Source: Dipteronia dyeriana (lineage: Eukaryota; Streptophyta; Magnoliopsida; Sapindales; Sapindaceae). From it: a stretch of DNA of 64,000 bases. Where the stretch lies: NCBI GenBank assembly GCA_032871835.1, contig CM065300.1:2919768-2983767 (forward strand), read 5' to 3'. Positions 48,712 through 61,622 of the stretch are shown piece by piece. A program made the translations under genes and the position numbers. Each line of letters begins with the position of its first letter. Within the stretch, counting starts at the first letter, position 1. Below the pieces are notes generated by a model. The model saw nothing but the letters and a program-made list of their open reading frames with translations. It was not told where the DNA came from and searched no databases.

Positions 48712-50793
48712 TCAGTGGCGCTTGCCTTTCTTCTTATTACCTTGATTCTTCTTTCCCCTTCCCTTCTTTTTCCCTTTACCGCCCATATGCGTATCAGCAC
48801 CAGTGTCTCTAGACGAGGTAGGATGTAACATATGCTTCACGTCAAGTACACCATTCCTAAAACAACCCTCTGTCGACTTCAGCACTCTATCCTCAGGCCT
48901 TCGCTTATCGGTTGGTCTTTTGGGATCAGCAATCTTTCCTCCAAATCGTCCAAGAATTGCCCTCTAAGGTATACAGTTGTTAGTGCAAAGTACAACAAGT
49001 TTCACAATTAATGATTAGAAGGGTAAAGAAATCAATCACTCACCTCTTGTTGCATTTTCTGTTCTCTTTCCTTCTGTCTCTTCATGGGTACTCGTGCTAC
49101 ACTTAGTGGTAGTCTTTGCTTCTTTTGGGGCTGTCCAAGGAAAGCATAGATGAATGTTCAATAAGAGTTCAAATACAACATGGTATATAGCCTTATAAAT
49201 GAAAAAAGAAAAGAAAAGAAAAAGAAGGCAGTCCTCCCAGATGGCAGCTTTTGCAGTTCTTACCTTTCCACCCAAAGAAACAACTCTTTTGTTTTCTAGC
49301 TCCTTCCTCTCTTTCCATGTCATATGCGAGGAACCTAAAATGGAAGTACAGAGATGTGAACCAAAATACAAATTTTGTTACTTTGTTAACAAGATGGTGG
49401 CATATTTGAAAAAAAAATGTTGACATGACAGTGGGAAGAACCTGTTAATCCATCAATTTTGTGGAAAATTAAAGATTTAAAGTAGCTCACAAGCACATAC
49501 AATAATTAATTTCAAGGAGCAAAGCTGAGAGACCTCCTGATGGTGAGCTCAAGTTCCTTGGGAATATCTCATAAGTTTAAGTTTATTAAAATGCATAATA
49601 GTAATTCAGATTTGAATCCCCAAGTTTATGATAACAGATTTTTCATCTAGCCTCGAACAAGAAAATATTCTCAAAAAGAATCAAATATAACTTGTACGTT
49701 TAATTGAAAGACCATGCGGCCACAAGTACTGTTAATAAATGTTCAAAAAAATCAGAAAGTTTTCATTGGCATTGCCATCATTAAGAAATCTAACTATCTA
49801 AGTGGTAGAACTTTCGACAAATCACAGTGATGACTTTCAGCCTATTGCCCACTAGTCACCATGGAGGCATGCTACAAGATACGCAACCACTAAAATGGTC
49901 CATGCACAAAATCACATTGAATTCATGGATCATGGGATGAAGATCTTCGACCAAAACATGAGGCCTAGATACACCACACATCCTCAACCCTCAACCATCT
50001 CAGTGGACATGCATATGATAGCAGCAAACATTGTCTATATGTCCAGCAAGTCTCACTTTATCGCAATCACCTCCAAAAAAAAATAGTGCAATTCTATGAA
50101 CTCTTATTGTGTCTAGACCAACTACAACCACCAGAAATTAACGCTTTGAACAGAAGAGAATGAAAAGTCTTTCATGTCTAAAAGCATTTTAACAAACAAC
50201 AAATAACCTACTTCATACTTTGCATATGCTTCTATCATGAGTGGTCATTATAAAAGAGAATCACATATCATTCCAAGTAGAGCATCAGTGAAGCTACTAC
50301 AATAAATACTTCACAACAAAGCACTTCCTACAAGAATCCGTCCCAAACGAAGCAATTATGAACAAAACTATCTCACTCCAAGCAAAGCATCATCATCTAT
50401 GCAACTCCTATACAATAATTCACAATCAATAACTTCCTTTAGAATCTACAATAAAGGAACCCCTTAATAGAGCTCACAACAAGCTCACTATTTAAATTCA
50501 ATTTCAAACTTTTATCACCTAAAGCTCCAACTCTTGAATTAATTAAATTGTTTTCAAACTCAAAGCAACAAAATTAAAAAAACAGCTTCAATGAAAGCAT
50601 TACATCAAACAAAAACTGCAAAAGCATAACAGACAAAAAAGAAAGAAAAAAAAAAAAGAATACCCAGAAACTCGATGTCTTTCATGATCTTCCTGATGTC
50701 CATTTCTTGATCCTCAGTTTCCATATCTCCTCTCGGCTTCTTCTTTCGCATTCTTACTTCTTCGTCTTGTTTGTTATTTTCACGCTTTCTCAT
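48712..50793 (-). CDS. DUF4602/FSAF1-like protein (C1orf131 family), small-subunit processome factor
   Basis: Four exons, GT-AG introns, all phases consistent: 50664-50793, 49264-49334, 49044-49130, 48712-48963; 179 aa. The first ATG (50793) gives MRKRENNKQDEEVRMRKKK, a basic, probably nucleolar-targeting start. The family core follows: MTWKERKELENKRVVSLGGK, then QKKQRLPLSVARVPMKRQK, then ILGRFGGK and RPEDRVLKSTEG, FRNGVLDVKHML. A Lys/Gly-rich tail (GGKGKKKGRGKK) ends the protein. Human C1orf131 (FSAF1) is a component of the small-subunit processome; by homology this protein helps 18S rRNA/40S assembly. The first intron is 1.33 kb, the others short. Assignment rests on remembered family motifs. 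Confidence 0.82.
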
Positions 50794-52790
50794 CTTCAAC
50801 TGTTAAACGAAAGTCTCAACCTTTCGTGAAAAACCCTAATCAATAACAAGATTAAAAAAAATACCCACCAGCAGCAGAACAAGATTTAAACCTAAAAATT
50901 TATACCAATCAATGGTGAACGCTGGATATATGTCGCGAGAGTGGAGTGATGATGTGAACTTTCTGGAGATGACAGCTTTTCAAAATGATTCTGACATCAT
51001 TAGAGAAGATGGTGCAATTGATTATAATTGTTTCTTTAGGGAAGAAATTAAAGGTTTTTGCTTTAGCTTGAGACTAATCGGCTAATGGAGATTATAGGCA
51101 GCTCTTCTTCTTCGTCGCTCGTCCGTGTGACAGATATTAGGTTATATATTAGGAATAAAATCACTAAGTGTAAAGACTAAAATATCCCTGTATGTCTGTA
51201 TCTAGGTTTATGGTAGCCAAACCTCATGGACCCAATGCAATTTACCCTCGTAATAATTGTGATTATCAAACATTTTTTTTTTTCGAAGCAGATTATCAAA
51301 CATATTAAAAATAAATAAATAAAAATTGGAGAAAATTCAAAAATAGCCGCCGGTTTGGCGAAACAGAATCCTCCACCTTAGGAGCACCGGCTTCCTTTGA
51401 CGTCGTCGGAAGTATACAACCGTCCTCTGGCCTTCATTGTCGGTGTTGGTCACCACCAGCGAGAAGTGGTGGCCACCTTAAGATCTTAAAAAAATATATA
51501 TGTTTTTTAAATTATTTAATTTTTTAAAATATTATTAATTCAAAAAATTATCACTATTAAATAAAGATGTATTATTATCTTTATATTAAAATGATAAAAG
51601 TATTATAGACATTCCAATTGTATAAAACAAATTTCTCCAATAATCCGTTTCTAAAAACTACCCGTATGAAATAAGTTAATTATAGAATGTTTACGGTGTA
51701 CCAAATACCTCATGGATCCTAGATTAGAGAATAAGTTATTATTTCTTAGGGTTCGTTTGTTTTTTCCACTTAAAACTTAATAGGAATGAATCATAATTAT
51801 TAAGTTTTTTTTTTATAGTTTTTTTAAAGTGGTCAAACAATTTAAAAATCCTAAAAAACAACTTAAAATAAAAAGTAAAAAATCATGATTTTTAACTTAA
51901 TTGCAAATCACTGCAATCTAAAATCTTTTCTTCCGATATTATCCCCTGACATATAACATATTTCCAATTTCATCAAAATTACATATGGTATAGAAATCTT
52001 TATTTTAATATATTACTTACTTTAAATAGCTTTAAAAATAAAAAAAGAACCCAAATAAAAAAGAACCATAATCATTGTGCATATTGGTGTTTAATATCGA
52101 TACTTTATTATAATATTATGGTGATGTATATATATATATATATATTATAGTATTTTGTATCAGTTTTCCTGATGTCCTTATTATTTTTTGAAAAAACAAA
52201 CCATCTGCTTTTCTTAGAAAAATGAAGTTTGTTTGTAATCAAAAATGAAGATCATGGTCATATGTGTTCATATATAATTATTATTTTTGGATTGTTTTTA
52301 TTCATTATTATATATATAATAGTTTAACATAGGTATACATATAAAATTACTTATATTCAGACAATTTTATTTAAAAAAACAAACGTGTTGACAATACAGA
52401 TGTGAGAAAAACAAACAAACATATCATTCAGGTTCAAATTTCAGTCATTATTCAATCATTAAAAAAATTCAAAACTGTTCAATTTTCAGACAAAAAAATA
52501 AATGATCCCTTAAAGTCGTTAGAACGTCTTGATGCTTTTTGTAATAAGTATTAGATTTTAGTTTCCTTCCAAAAGAATCTGAAAAAAGAAATCCCTTTTA
52601 AAATAATATTTCTCTGATTTTTTTGAGTAATAAATATTAGATTTCAGTTTCATCGCATTTGCTAGAGAACTTGGATAACATCTTGAGTCTTGACATCTCT
52701 GGTCTTAAATCTTGTCATGAGATGACCAAAGTAAAATATGAATAGATAATCATGAGGTATTATTGTTTTCTGATGGAAACTGTTTGTCAA
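50794..52790. other. Intergenic DNA upstream of the FSAF1-like gene
   Basis: Promoter of the - strand gene at the left, then AT-rich DNA. Includes a dispersed repeat at 52268-52520 and an (AT)n run at 52127-52145. No gene seen. Confidence 0.4.
52268..52520 (+). repeat. Dispersed repeat, copy 2
   Basis: Direct-orientation relative of 43555-43805, diverged by substitutions and small indels. Not part of any recognised element. Confidence 0.7.
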
Positions 52791-53353
52791 TAGGAATGAT
52801 AATGCATAGGATTAAGAGCTTCTCCAACGAATCTTCAAACACCACACCAATCTCTAAATCCCACCATAAATCACCTCCAATCCGCCCCATTCTATGTGCA
52901 AAACTGGTGAACAGTATCGCGCAATAGATTGCGCGACACTGTTGTTTTGAGCAAAAAAAACTGTTTTTTTAATCCAAAAGTTTTAAATAATCACATTTTA
53001 ACCCCATTTAATAAAATGTATTTTGATTATATCCTTCATTTCAAGATTTTATTTAATCACAGTTTTACCCTAATAAATTTAATTTATTCCTATTTGATCC
53101 TTTTTAATATTTAATAATTTTTTTTTGTGAATTAATTATTATTGTTATATTTATTTATAATAAATTAAAATGTAGTGTATATTTATAAATTTAAAATGCA
53201 ATTTTTGTAAATAAGTAACTTCATTCAATACAACGGAAATTAAAACAAAATACATTAAGAACAAAATACAAACTTCATAGTGATAACATAAATTACCACA
53301 ATTTGGAATACAATAAAATGAAGAAAAAATAAAATATAAACTACAAGAACCCA

Positions 53354-54361
53354 TTAGTAATCTGGAAGACCATTTCCGGGTCCTTGAAGATTTTCGAAAA
53401 AATCACCAAAAGACTCAGATGCATTTTGAGATCCCTTGTGTTGTTGTTCAGCTCGTTTTGCTTTAATTTTTAATTGTTGTTGATTCATAAACTCTCGTTT
53501 TTTTGGATCAGTTATGGTATTCAAATCTATCATCAGAATTTTGAGTTCACGATACTCCATTTTTCTCTCCAAAATATCGTTAAGTCTTTACCTCTGCATA
53601 GCGTTTTTATTAGAAAATTCCAAAAAAAAATATTGTCTCTCTTTCAAAGTATTGAAGGCGGTTGAATTATGTTCATCAACCCTTCTTTTTGATTTTGCTT
53701 TCTTCACCCCAACGGGTCGTTGAGATGAACTACCCCCACCGTCATCACTACTTATATTTAAAGAAAACGAAGATAGTCCAGGATATACCGTGGTGGGAGA
53801 CTCTGGAGTTGGAGAGTCTTCTTGTGATGAAACGAAATGACCAGTTTCCGGTTGAAAGGGTGACTGGGTTTATGTCTCGTTGTCTGTAAATTTTTCTATG
53901 TCTTTTAGGATGGGCCATACATGGTCAAACCTGAATCCATGTTTATATTTGTTATCCTGGGATAATAAAATTTTTGTCTGGTTCATCTGTAAAATGATAC
54001 AAAAATATTGTTAAAATCAAATATGAAATTTGTTTTTTCTACAAATTGAATTTTAACAAATACTCACAATATCAGCTTCCGAGTCACCATTAGGTTTCAG
54101 CCTTTCAATCTGTCGTATGCATCCTCGTATTTTCCCCATGGAAGTAAGGATAGTTTGCATGCGACACTGTAAACTTCTTTTGTTACGAACTTCAGTAATA
54201 AAAGATGGTTTGCTATTGTTGTAATCATTCTCTACTCGGCTCCAGAACATATCCTTTGACTGGTAAATACCTATGATCGGGTTTTGTGAAACATCGAGAT
54301 ATATGTGACAAAGATGTGTGTCTTCTGCATTTGTGTATGAAGAACTTCTTTTCGTAGACAT
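53354..54361 (-). pseudogene. Harbinger ORF1 (Myb/SANT-like DNA-binding protein), defective
   Basis: Starts at ATG 54361 (MSTKRSSSYTNAED). Exon 1 has the trihelix-like pattern WSRVENDYN...RSLQCRMQTI. A donor ATT|GTGAGT near 54065 and an acceptor TTTTACAG|ATGAAC near 53989 define an intron. Exon 2 begins MNQTKILLSQDNKYKHGFRF, hits an in-frame TAA shortly after (GAGACA TAA), continues in the same frame to a second stop before 53590, and ends DYTAA at 53354. In working elements ORF1 binds the ends and imports the transposase. Confidence 0.72.
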
Positions 54362-54544
54362 TTTGTGGAAACAGGGATTTGAAGGGAAAAGTGATTTGGA
54401 TAGAAAAGTGCTTTGAAGGTATAAGATATTTGAAGGGAAACGTGACTTGAAGAGAAAAGCAGTTTGAATGTATAAAAGATTTGGTGGGATATGTTTAATT
54501 GAGTGTGGTTTGATATTTATAGAAACCTAGAGGTACTTTTTTCA

Positions 54545-55165
54545 GATTGAATCCTACGGTTCAGATGGTGAGGAAATCCATCCAATGGCTGACATTTAAC
54601 TACTCAGATATCTTATCTTCATATTTTGGGAAATGCGAAGATAAGATTCCTTGAATGAAATTATTGCTAGATATTTTTTTGTCCGATTATACTTTTTCCA
54701 TGTGGGCTTGCAATTATTGTCGGTCACATGGACAAAAAGAAGATATTTTTGTAGAGATTGAATCCTACGGTTCGGATGGTAATGCAATTCATCCAATGGT
54801 TAACATTTATCTTCATAGGATATCTTATCTTCATATTTTGGGAAATGCGAAGATAGGATTCCTTGAATGAAATTATTGCTAGATATTTTTTTGTCCGATT
54901 ATATTTTTTCCATGTGGGCTTGCAATTATTGTCGGTCACATGGACAAAGAGAAGATATTTTTGTAGAGATTGAATCTTACGGTTCAGATGGTAATGCAAT
55001 CCATCCAATGGTTAACATTTATCTTCATAGGATATCTTATCTTCATATTTTGGGAAATGCGAAGATAAGATTCCTTGAATGAAATTATTGCTAGATATTT
55101 TTTTGTCCGTTTATACTGTTTCCATGTGGGCTTGCAATTATTGTCGGTCACATGTACAAAGATAA
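54545..55165. repeat. Three tandem 212-bp repeats between the two Harbinger genes
   Basis: ATTGAATCCTACGGTTC recurs at 212-bp spacing, and GAAATTATTGCTAGATATTT occurs at 54657, 54869 and 55081. The units are nearly identical; the third is cut short and runs into the transposase leader. Confidence 0.92.
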
Positions 55166-55218
55166 ATAGCCTACACCAAAGTCTGCTGAAACTCATTCAA
55201 TTAAACTCAAAGAAAAAC

Positions 55219-56549
55219 ATGAATTTCAATATTGGAGGTCCATCTAATTTGTCATCTTCATCTTCATCTTCCGATGAAGAGGAAGAGGCAATTATGGCAG
55301 CTCTTGGTGCGATGGATGCAGAAGAAGAAGAAATGATTGCCCAATATGGACAATTCCAACAGGCCATGGCTCAGTATTTCAATCAACAAAATAACCCAGT
55401 GCGACGTGGAGGTTCAATTCCTGGTCATATAGTCATCAATCGAGACCGGGAAAGTGTTGATCGTCGTTTGTTCTACGACTATTTTGCAGAGAACCCTTGA
55501 TACAACGATCAAATGTTCTGTCGACGCTTTCGAATGGGTAGGAGTTTATTCCTTCGTATTGTTGAAAAAGTAGAAGCTCGTGATAACTATTTTATGCAAC
55601 GAAGAGACAGTGTGGGTAGACTGGGTTTATCCGCGCTTCAGAAAATAACAGCAGTATTTCGGATGTTGGCATATAGTTGTCCAGCAGATGCTACTGACGA
55701 GTATATAAAAATAGGAGAGTCTATAACAATTGAGAGTTTGAAGAGATTTTGTCGTGTTGTTGTGGAGGAATTTGCAGGTGAGTATCTTAGATCACCAAAC
55801 GCTACTGATGTTGCAAGACTACTTCGTATTGGTAAAGATCGTGGTTTTCCAGGAATGCTGGGTAGTCTAGATTGTATGCACTGGAAGTGGAAAAATTGTT
55901 CAACAGCTTGGGCAGGGCAATATGCATGTCGTAGTGGATCCCCAACTATTATTTTAGAGGCTGTTGCTGATTATGATCTGTGGATATGGCATGCATATTT
56001 TGGTTTGCCTGGTACGAATAATGATATTAACGTATTGGAGGCATCCCATCTTTTTTCCAACCTTACTCAAGGTATTGCTCCTCCATCTCATTATGTCATT
56101 CAAGGAAAAGAATATAATATGGGTTATTATTTAGCTGATGGTATATACCCAAAATGGTCTACGCTTGTACAAACTATTCACGATCCACGTGGTCCCAAAA
56201 AAAAATTATTTGCAATGAAACTAGAAGCCTGTAGAAAAGACATGGAACGTGCATTTGGAGTTCTTCAATCACGATTTGCAATTGTGGCAGGACCGGCGCG
56301 TTTTTGGTATAAACATATTTTACATGATATAATGACTACGTGCATTATTATGCACAACATGATAATCACGGATGAGCGTGATGTAACTGCATCAATTGAG
56401 GATCATATGGAAACACCAACTCCAGAAGTTGAGATGGTGTTAGATGAAAACCTCGACATAAAGGAATCAGGGATAAAGACGCTCACATTGCACTCCGAAA
56501 TGCGTTAATAGATCATTTGTGGGATGATTATACTAATTCAGATAATTAG
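55219..56549 (+). pseudogene. Harbinger DDE transposase, one nonsense codon and a 3' frameshift
   Basis: ATG at 55219 opens a frame with an acidic, Ser-rich N-terminus. TGA at 55498-55500 interrupts it, and the same frame continues from 55501 to ~56460. Catalytic residues of the DDE_Tnp_4 fold are visible: LDCMHWKWKNC (first D), GTNNDINVLE (second D) and KDMERAFGVLQSRF (E). Near 56460 the frame slips: the expected ending (DAHIALRN, LIDHLWDDY) is in another frame and stops at 56547-56549. The domesticated plant gene ALP1 belongs to the same family, but the stops argue against domestication here. Confidence 0.88.
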
Positions 56550-57419
56550 ATGATGATCAATATGTACTTTTATTTTTATGTTTTTTCTTTTCTATTTCCT
56601 GAAATGTAATGTTCAAGTTATTTCAATAATAAATGCAAAATTTAACCTAATCAATTTAATTCTTTTTATGTATTAATTTCACATTTTCTTATTATTTTGT
56701 AATATTATGTTAATTAGGGAGTGAAATGTTAATCGTGTAGAAATATTAAAAAAAAAGGAAAGAAAGAGAATATTATGGGGAATATTCTCTTTAATGTAAA
56801 GTTTGGTGCAGTGGGTTGGAGATGAAATAGTAAAATAGTGCAACAGTTGCACTATTTTAGTGCAAATTTTGCACCAAAGACACTATTCGGGTTGGAGATA
56901 CCCTAAGTATGGAAACCTTAATGTTCATCTCCATATCCTTTTGAGATATATATTTTCATTTTCACATTCACATATATCCCCATTTATAAGTGAACATGAC
57001 GGATTCGGATAATCCGTTAATTAAGATAGAGATATTCATCATCACTCCGTTTATATATGTATGTGATGAAAAAACTATAAATTTTATAGTTTACAAGAGA
57101 AAAATGTAATTAACATATGTAACAGTATATCTTTTATCCTATTTGAGAGAAATAAATACATCCAATAAAGTTCAAATATAAAAATTAATAATGACTTATA
57201 TAATTTAAATTAATAGTTACATAATAATTTTTTATATTTTTAAAATATTAAAATCTATAATGGATTCAGATAGGGATCCATCCCCATCCCCATCCCCATA
57301 AATAAAATAGATATTAGGATGGCGTCCATCATATTCCCGAAATAATAGTATTCATTACCATTTTAAATGGAACAGATTCTTATACATATCAGTATCCGTG
57401 GATAATTTTACCATCCCTA

Positions 57420-60400
57420 TTTGTAGGTCACACGGGAATGTTCAACATTGAACGAAAAATAAATAATTGGAAAATCCTTAAAGAAGATAACTTAATTCCC
57501 GATTTGTTAATATTGTACATTTGTACCTAATATAATTGGTTAGGAATTGATTCCCCAAACGCGCCCTTGTCAAATATCAGTTTCTTTAAAAAATTGTAAC
57601 GTAGTTGTATGAGTTTGAAGCAAGCAATTAACAAAATCATCAGTGTTAATTGATTTTGGTTGGTAATTTGCGAATTGGTCTCAACTTGATGATGATCTTT
57701 TGGCGGAAATCGCAGGACGAATTTGTGTTATATTTTAGTTACCATTGAAATAAATTAATGAGACATGCTTGATTCCTTGAAAGTACAATAGTTGAGCTTC
57801 ATGCATGCATGTTTATAAATGCAATAACACTCAACATATAGTAGCCGAAAATCATGTTACTTTGCATCAAATTGATATATTAGCACTACATAATTGATAT
57901 ATTAACAATTATATATTAGCACTATCAATAGGATTCTGCACTTGATAATTATATATAAATATGTGTATTTTATGTCTACCTTTAGGCAGCTGGTGTGTCA
58001 TCAAGCTAATTACACATACGCTTGCGAAACATCAATATATTCTCTTTAAGTCTAAGCTCTTCTGATTATGCATCAGTTGAGACAGTAAGCAGCAGTGTAG
58101 CACCAATGAAACATTGCAATATATCTTCCTAGAATCCCCTTAGCCGGTGAGTGACCTCTTATTCTCTTAAATACTTGTGTTAGTGTGTACGTACATCATG
58201 TGCTAGCATAATATTTGTCGCTGTAGTTTTCTCTGTATCCAGCATGTACAGTAGAAACTGGTCTCATTCGAAGTACACAAAAAAAACTCTAAAAGGTGGG
58301 TCAATTTCGGTGTGAAGATACTCGAGTCCCATGTCCAAAATCTGCAGCCATATTGATTGCTCAGATTTTAGCTAATGAAACATGATGATGAATTGAATTA
58401 AACCTACTTTAGAACAAATAATATCGACTTACAAAGGAGATGGAGATGCTCATACGGTTGATGCATATTCAAGAACCAGCATTCTTGTAAATGGTGCACT
58501 CTCTTTGCAATAGCCAATGTAAGTCCTCACAGGCTACTTCTTAGGTTCTGTATAACCATCAAACCATGTTCACAAATATATTATTTACCAAAATAAGTAC
58601 TAAAAAAAATTGTAGCATTAAAGTGGAGATTTCCAATGCCAAAGAGCCCCAACCTATGAATACTGTCATGCGATCCTTCTCACAGGCCGATTTTTTATTT
58701 TTATTTTTCCAAGCGATTATAATCGAAGGTTTGCTTTTGCATTTCTAGAATGCAGTGAGCAGAGCAGTTTCTGTACATTTGCATTTCTGTACCGCCTACA
58801 AGAAGGATTTTTTTCACAATCGACTATTTTAGCTCATATTAAAATACTAAATCAAGTGAAACAAGTATCAGATGAAAAGTTAAAATTAGACTGGTAACTT
58901 AAATAAATCCCGCTACAAAACTAAATCAATATTTTACCGAAATAGACAAACATTTTTTAAACGGTAAGATTATCAAAATATTTAAAAATTATATTAAATA
59001 ATAAATTTATATTAGACTTTTTAGTGTTATTAAAAAAATTTAAAAAAATCACTTGAAAAAATCTAAAATTTAAACTTATCAAAATAGACGCAAAACAACT
59101 TTTTAAATTTATCTAAAAACTCTACTAAATAATAATCAAACGACATAATTTTTTTAATTAAAAAGAGTTTTTTTAGTCGACAGACACTTAATCCTTTTAT
59201 TATTATCACATACATATTGAAAATTTTCATGAAAGTTTTACTTGACGGGTCTCTCTCTATCTATGACCATTGACCAGAAACCAAAACAACCTTTTCATAT
59301 GAACAATATATGGTTTTAGTGGCTAGGCATCTCTAGGAGTATTGAAATTTGGTTAACCTAATAATTTAAAGACCAGTCAAACCCATTTATCTTAATTCTC
59401 ATTTTTTTCTTCAACTTTATACAAACTAATCAAGACAGTATATATAATGGTATAATAGGATAGTAAAATTAAATGTTATATATACAAATCACACTTTTCT
59501 TATGAGATTGAGATTGAGATTGAGATTGAGATTATTTTGGTTTGAATCAAAACAAAAGTAAATTGGCGTGAAAGTGAAACCAATTAGCTAAATCACGTGT
59601 CAGGTGAATTGGAATTCGATGAACAACAAACAGCACCAAAGAGATCGAGTACAAAAGATGTCAAACAAATGATTAAGTCAAAACTTTGACTGATGATGAA
59701 AAACCCATTAACCAATCAAAAACTTGAAAGAAAGAAATCCAAATAACGTGAATCAATGAAATGGATGAGATCGAGACTTGGGATAGAGATATCTGGTGAG
59801 AGAGGGTACAGAAGAATGGACTGGGATAGTGGGATCTTCTGCTGAGTTTTTTTGTGATCTTTTAAGATCACTCGTACACGTGGCTATTAACAAAACCAAT
59901 AGTCAAGATTTATTTTGCATTTTCTTTTATTACTAAAACAGTGTCGTTTCATTCCAAAAACAATCACAGATTCACATTTCCATCTTCTTCTCCGGTTGCT
60001 CATTCACGATTGTAAACAATCTTCGAATCGGAAACTAGCCACTAGGAATCACATGTATGATAATTATATTTACTGATTTCCCCCTCATATTCTCGAGAAG
60101 ACTATTTGATTGCTCTTCAAATCTACGATGGCTTGCTAGGAACCATGAAAATCCGTCGGAAGGAAATCTAAAAAAAAAAAAGTGGCCAGAAAATCTGTTG
60201 TAAATATGGAGGAATCGATTCTCTACTGGGTCTCGATGATATGTTGTTAGTAAATGAAATCCATGGTTGTTCGGTATAATTTGTTGATCCAGATTTTACA
60301 TGCGGAAATTGGATTAGGATCCTCTGCTGGAAATTTGAAGAATGATATATGAGATAGTCGAAACTCCGATCCGCAAAATTGTTGATAAATTTCAGATTGC

Positions 60401-61517
60401 TCGTTTCCAATTTTGAAATTTTTTCTCTTGCTTGGGGAAGTTCTGGGCTTAGAAGAAACAAGAAAATGCAAAACCCACCTTCAAAACTCATGTTTCCCGA
60501 TTACACCAGCAAAACCACGTCTACATTATCCTAATCTGACTTCCTGTTCAACTGGCCAGTGGCAGTGACATGTTTAAAACTCAAGATTTCTACTCCAATT
60601 GTGCAACTTGGTTTTTCTAATTCAAATTATAATAAGTTTCGGAATTAAAAATCAAAAAGGAGAGAGCCAACGAGGATACGGTGAGAGAATGGAGTTTTCA
60701 TATTTATTTTCGTGGTGAAAGCAGAAAGCAAGCAGCTCGGTCGACGCCGGAATTCTTTTCCCATTGGTGGTTCAACTTTTTCCAGTTGAATTAGCTGAGA
60801 AGACGTGGAGTGGAGTTGGATTGAATGTCCTTGTTGTGGGGTGGAAAATAAATGATGTCGTTTTATCAGTGGATTTAAAAGGAAAAAAATAAATTAAAAA
60901 CAATCTTGACCATTCAATTTCATTAATGCCAGGTGTAACCAGATCATATAAAGCTCAGCATAGAAAAGGCTCAATAGAGGATCCTTGTCCCGGATTGGGG
61001 GGGTTCAGTTGCTTGTTTCTATCACTTTATAAAATACGAGTGTCTTCCTTTCATTTTTGATTTAATTTCTTTACGAGAGAAGCATACTGTGTGTTATCTA
61101 TGTTGTACAGACTAAGGTTGTTCTCTCCCCTGTTATTAACTTTATTAAAAAATAATAAGAAATTAAAAAATGAATCGAGATGATATTCGTTCGATATTAA
61201 AACCCTTTACACTCTATTATTTTTCGTGGGTTGAAGTCTTTTCTTTTTTAAAAATAACCTTGATTTAGTGTGATATTTAAACAACAAGGTTTGAATTACC
61301 AAACTTCTGAACGGTGTACACGATCGTTGTTGTACCGATATATAAATATGTGTCGGTAAAAAAAAATTAATAGGATAAAAGAAAGAGAAATTAAATAATG
61401 ATGAAAAATTGGAAAAAGTTGACACATAGCCGGTGTATTGGACACTTGCCGAGATTGTTAATACTTATAATACTTTATATATATAATTATAAATAAATAA
61501 TAAATAATAAATATTGT
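57420..61517. other. 4.1 kb without a recognisable gene
   Basis: AT-rich. At 57530-57567 a GGTTAGGAATTGATTCCCC...AAACGCGCCC segment resembles the end of the Tourist-like MITE at 28.5 kb. A (TGAGAT)n run is at 59503-59532. A 107-codon - strand frame at 60168-60491 has no family features. GC content rises at 59880-60850, which might be a promoter or exon of a gene I cannot resolve. Confidence 0.4.
59503..59532. repeat. (TGAGAT)5 hexanucleotide microsatellite
   Basis: Five perfect TGAGAT units. Confidence 0.9.
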
Positions 61518-61546
61518 TGTCGTATGTAAATTTTATCAGATATACA

Positions 61547-61622
61547 CGTTATTGACAAAGAGGATAAAAATTGGCAGATGAAAACGTTATTGACAAAGAG
61601 GATAAAAATTGGCAGATGAACA
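61547..61622. repeat. 38-bp tandem duplication in the truncated LTR
   Basis: CGTTATTGACAAAGAGGATA... at 61547 repeats at 61585 almost exactly; single in other LTR copies. Confidence 0.9.

Larger units (their letters stand above)
52816..56903. mobile_element. PIF/Harbinger DNA transposon, complete ends, defective genes
   Basis: The 4.1-kb element is flanked by TAA on both sides (52813-52815, 56904-56906). Ends are GAGCTTCTCCAACGAATC and, reverse-complemented, GGGTATCTCCAACCCGAATAG. It carries the two genes typical of the superfamily in divergent orientation: ORF1 (Myb/SANT-like, -) and a DDE transposase (+). Both have stops, so the copy cannot move itself but its ends look mobilisable. Confidence 0.88.
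52791..57419. mobile_element. Older TAGGGATG-type element hosting the Harbinger insertion
   Basis: TAGGAATGATAATG at 52791 and, reverse-complemented, TAGGGATGGTAAAATTAT at 57419 are inverted ends resembling those at 4065 and 11704. Flanks TTTGTCAA and TTTGTAGG agree at the first five of eight bases. Without the Harbinger it would be ~540 bp. Tentative. Confidence 0.45.

Noticed and set aside
54596..55196. Several similar 66-94 codon frames on both strands
   Set aside because: Repeated translations of the 212-bp tandem repeat in the Harbinger element.
55219..56549. Domesticated ALP1-like host gene
   Set aside because: Element ends, TAA duplications, an in-frame TGA and a 3' frameshift point to a dead transposon.
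60168..60491. 107-codon - strand frame
   Set aside because: No motif, no convincing splice partners; could be a fragment of an unresolved gene but not supportable.
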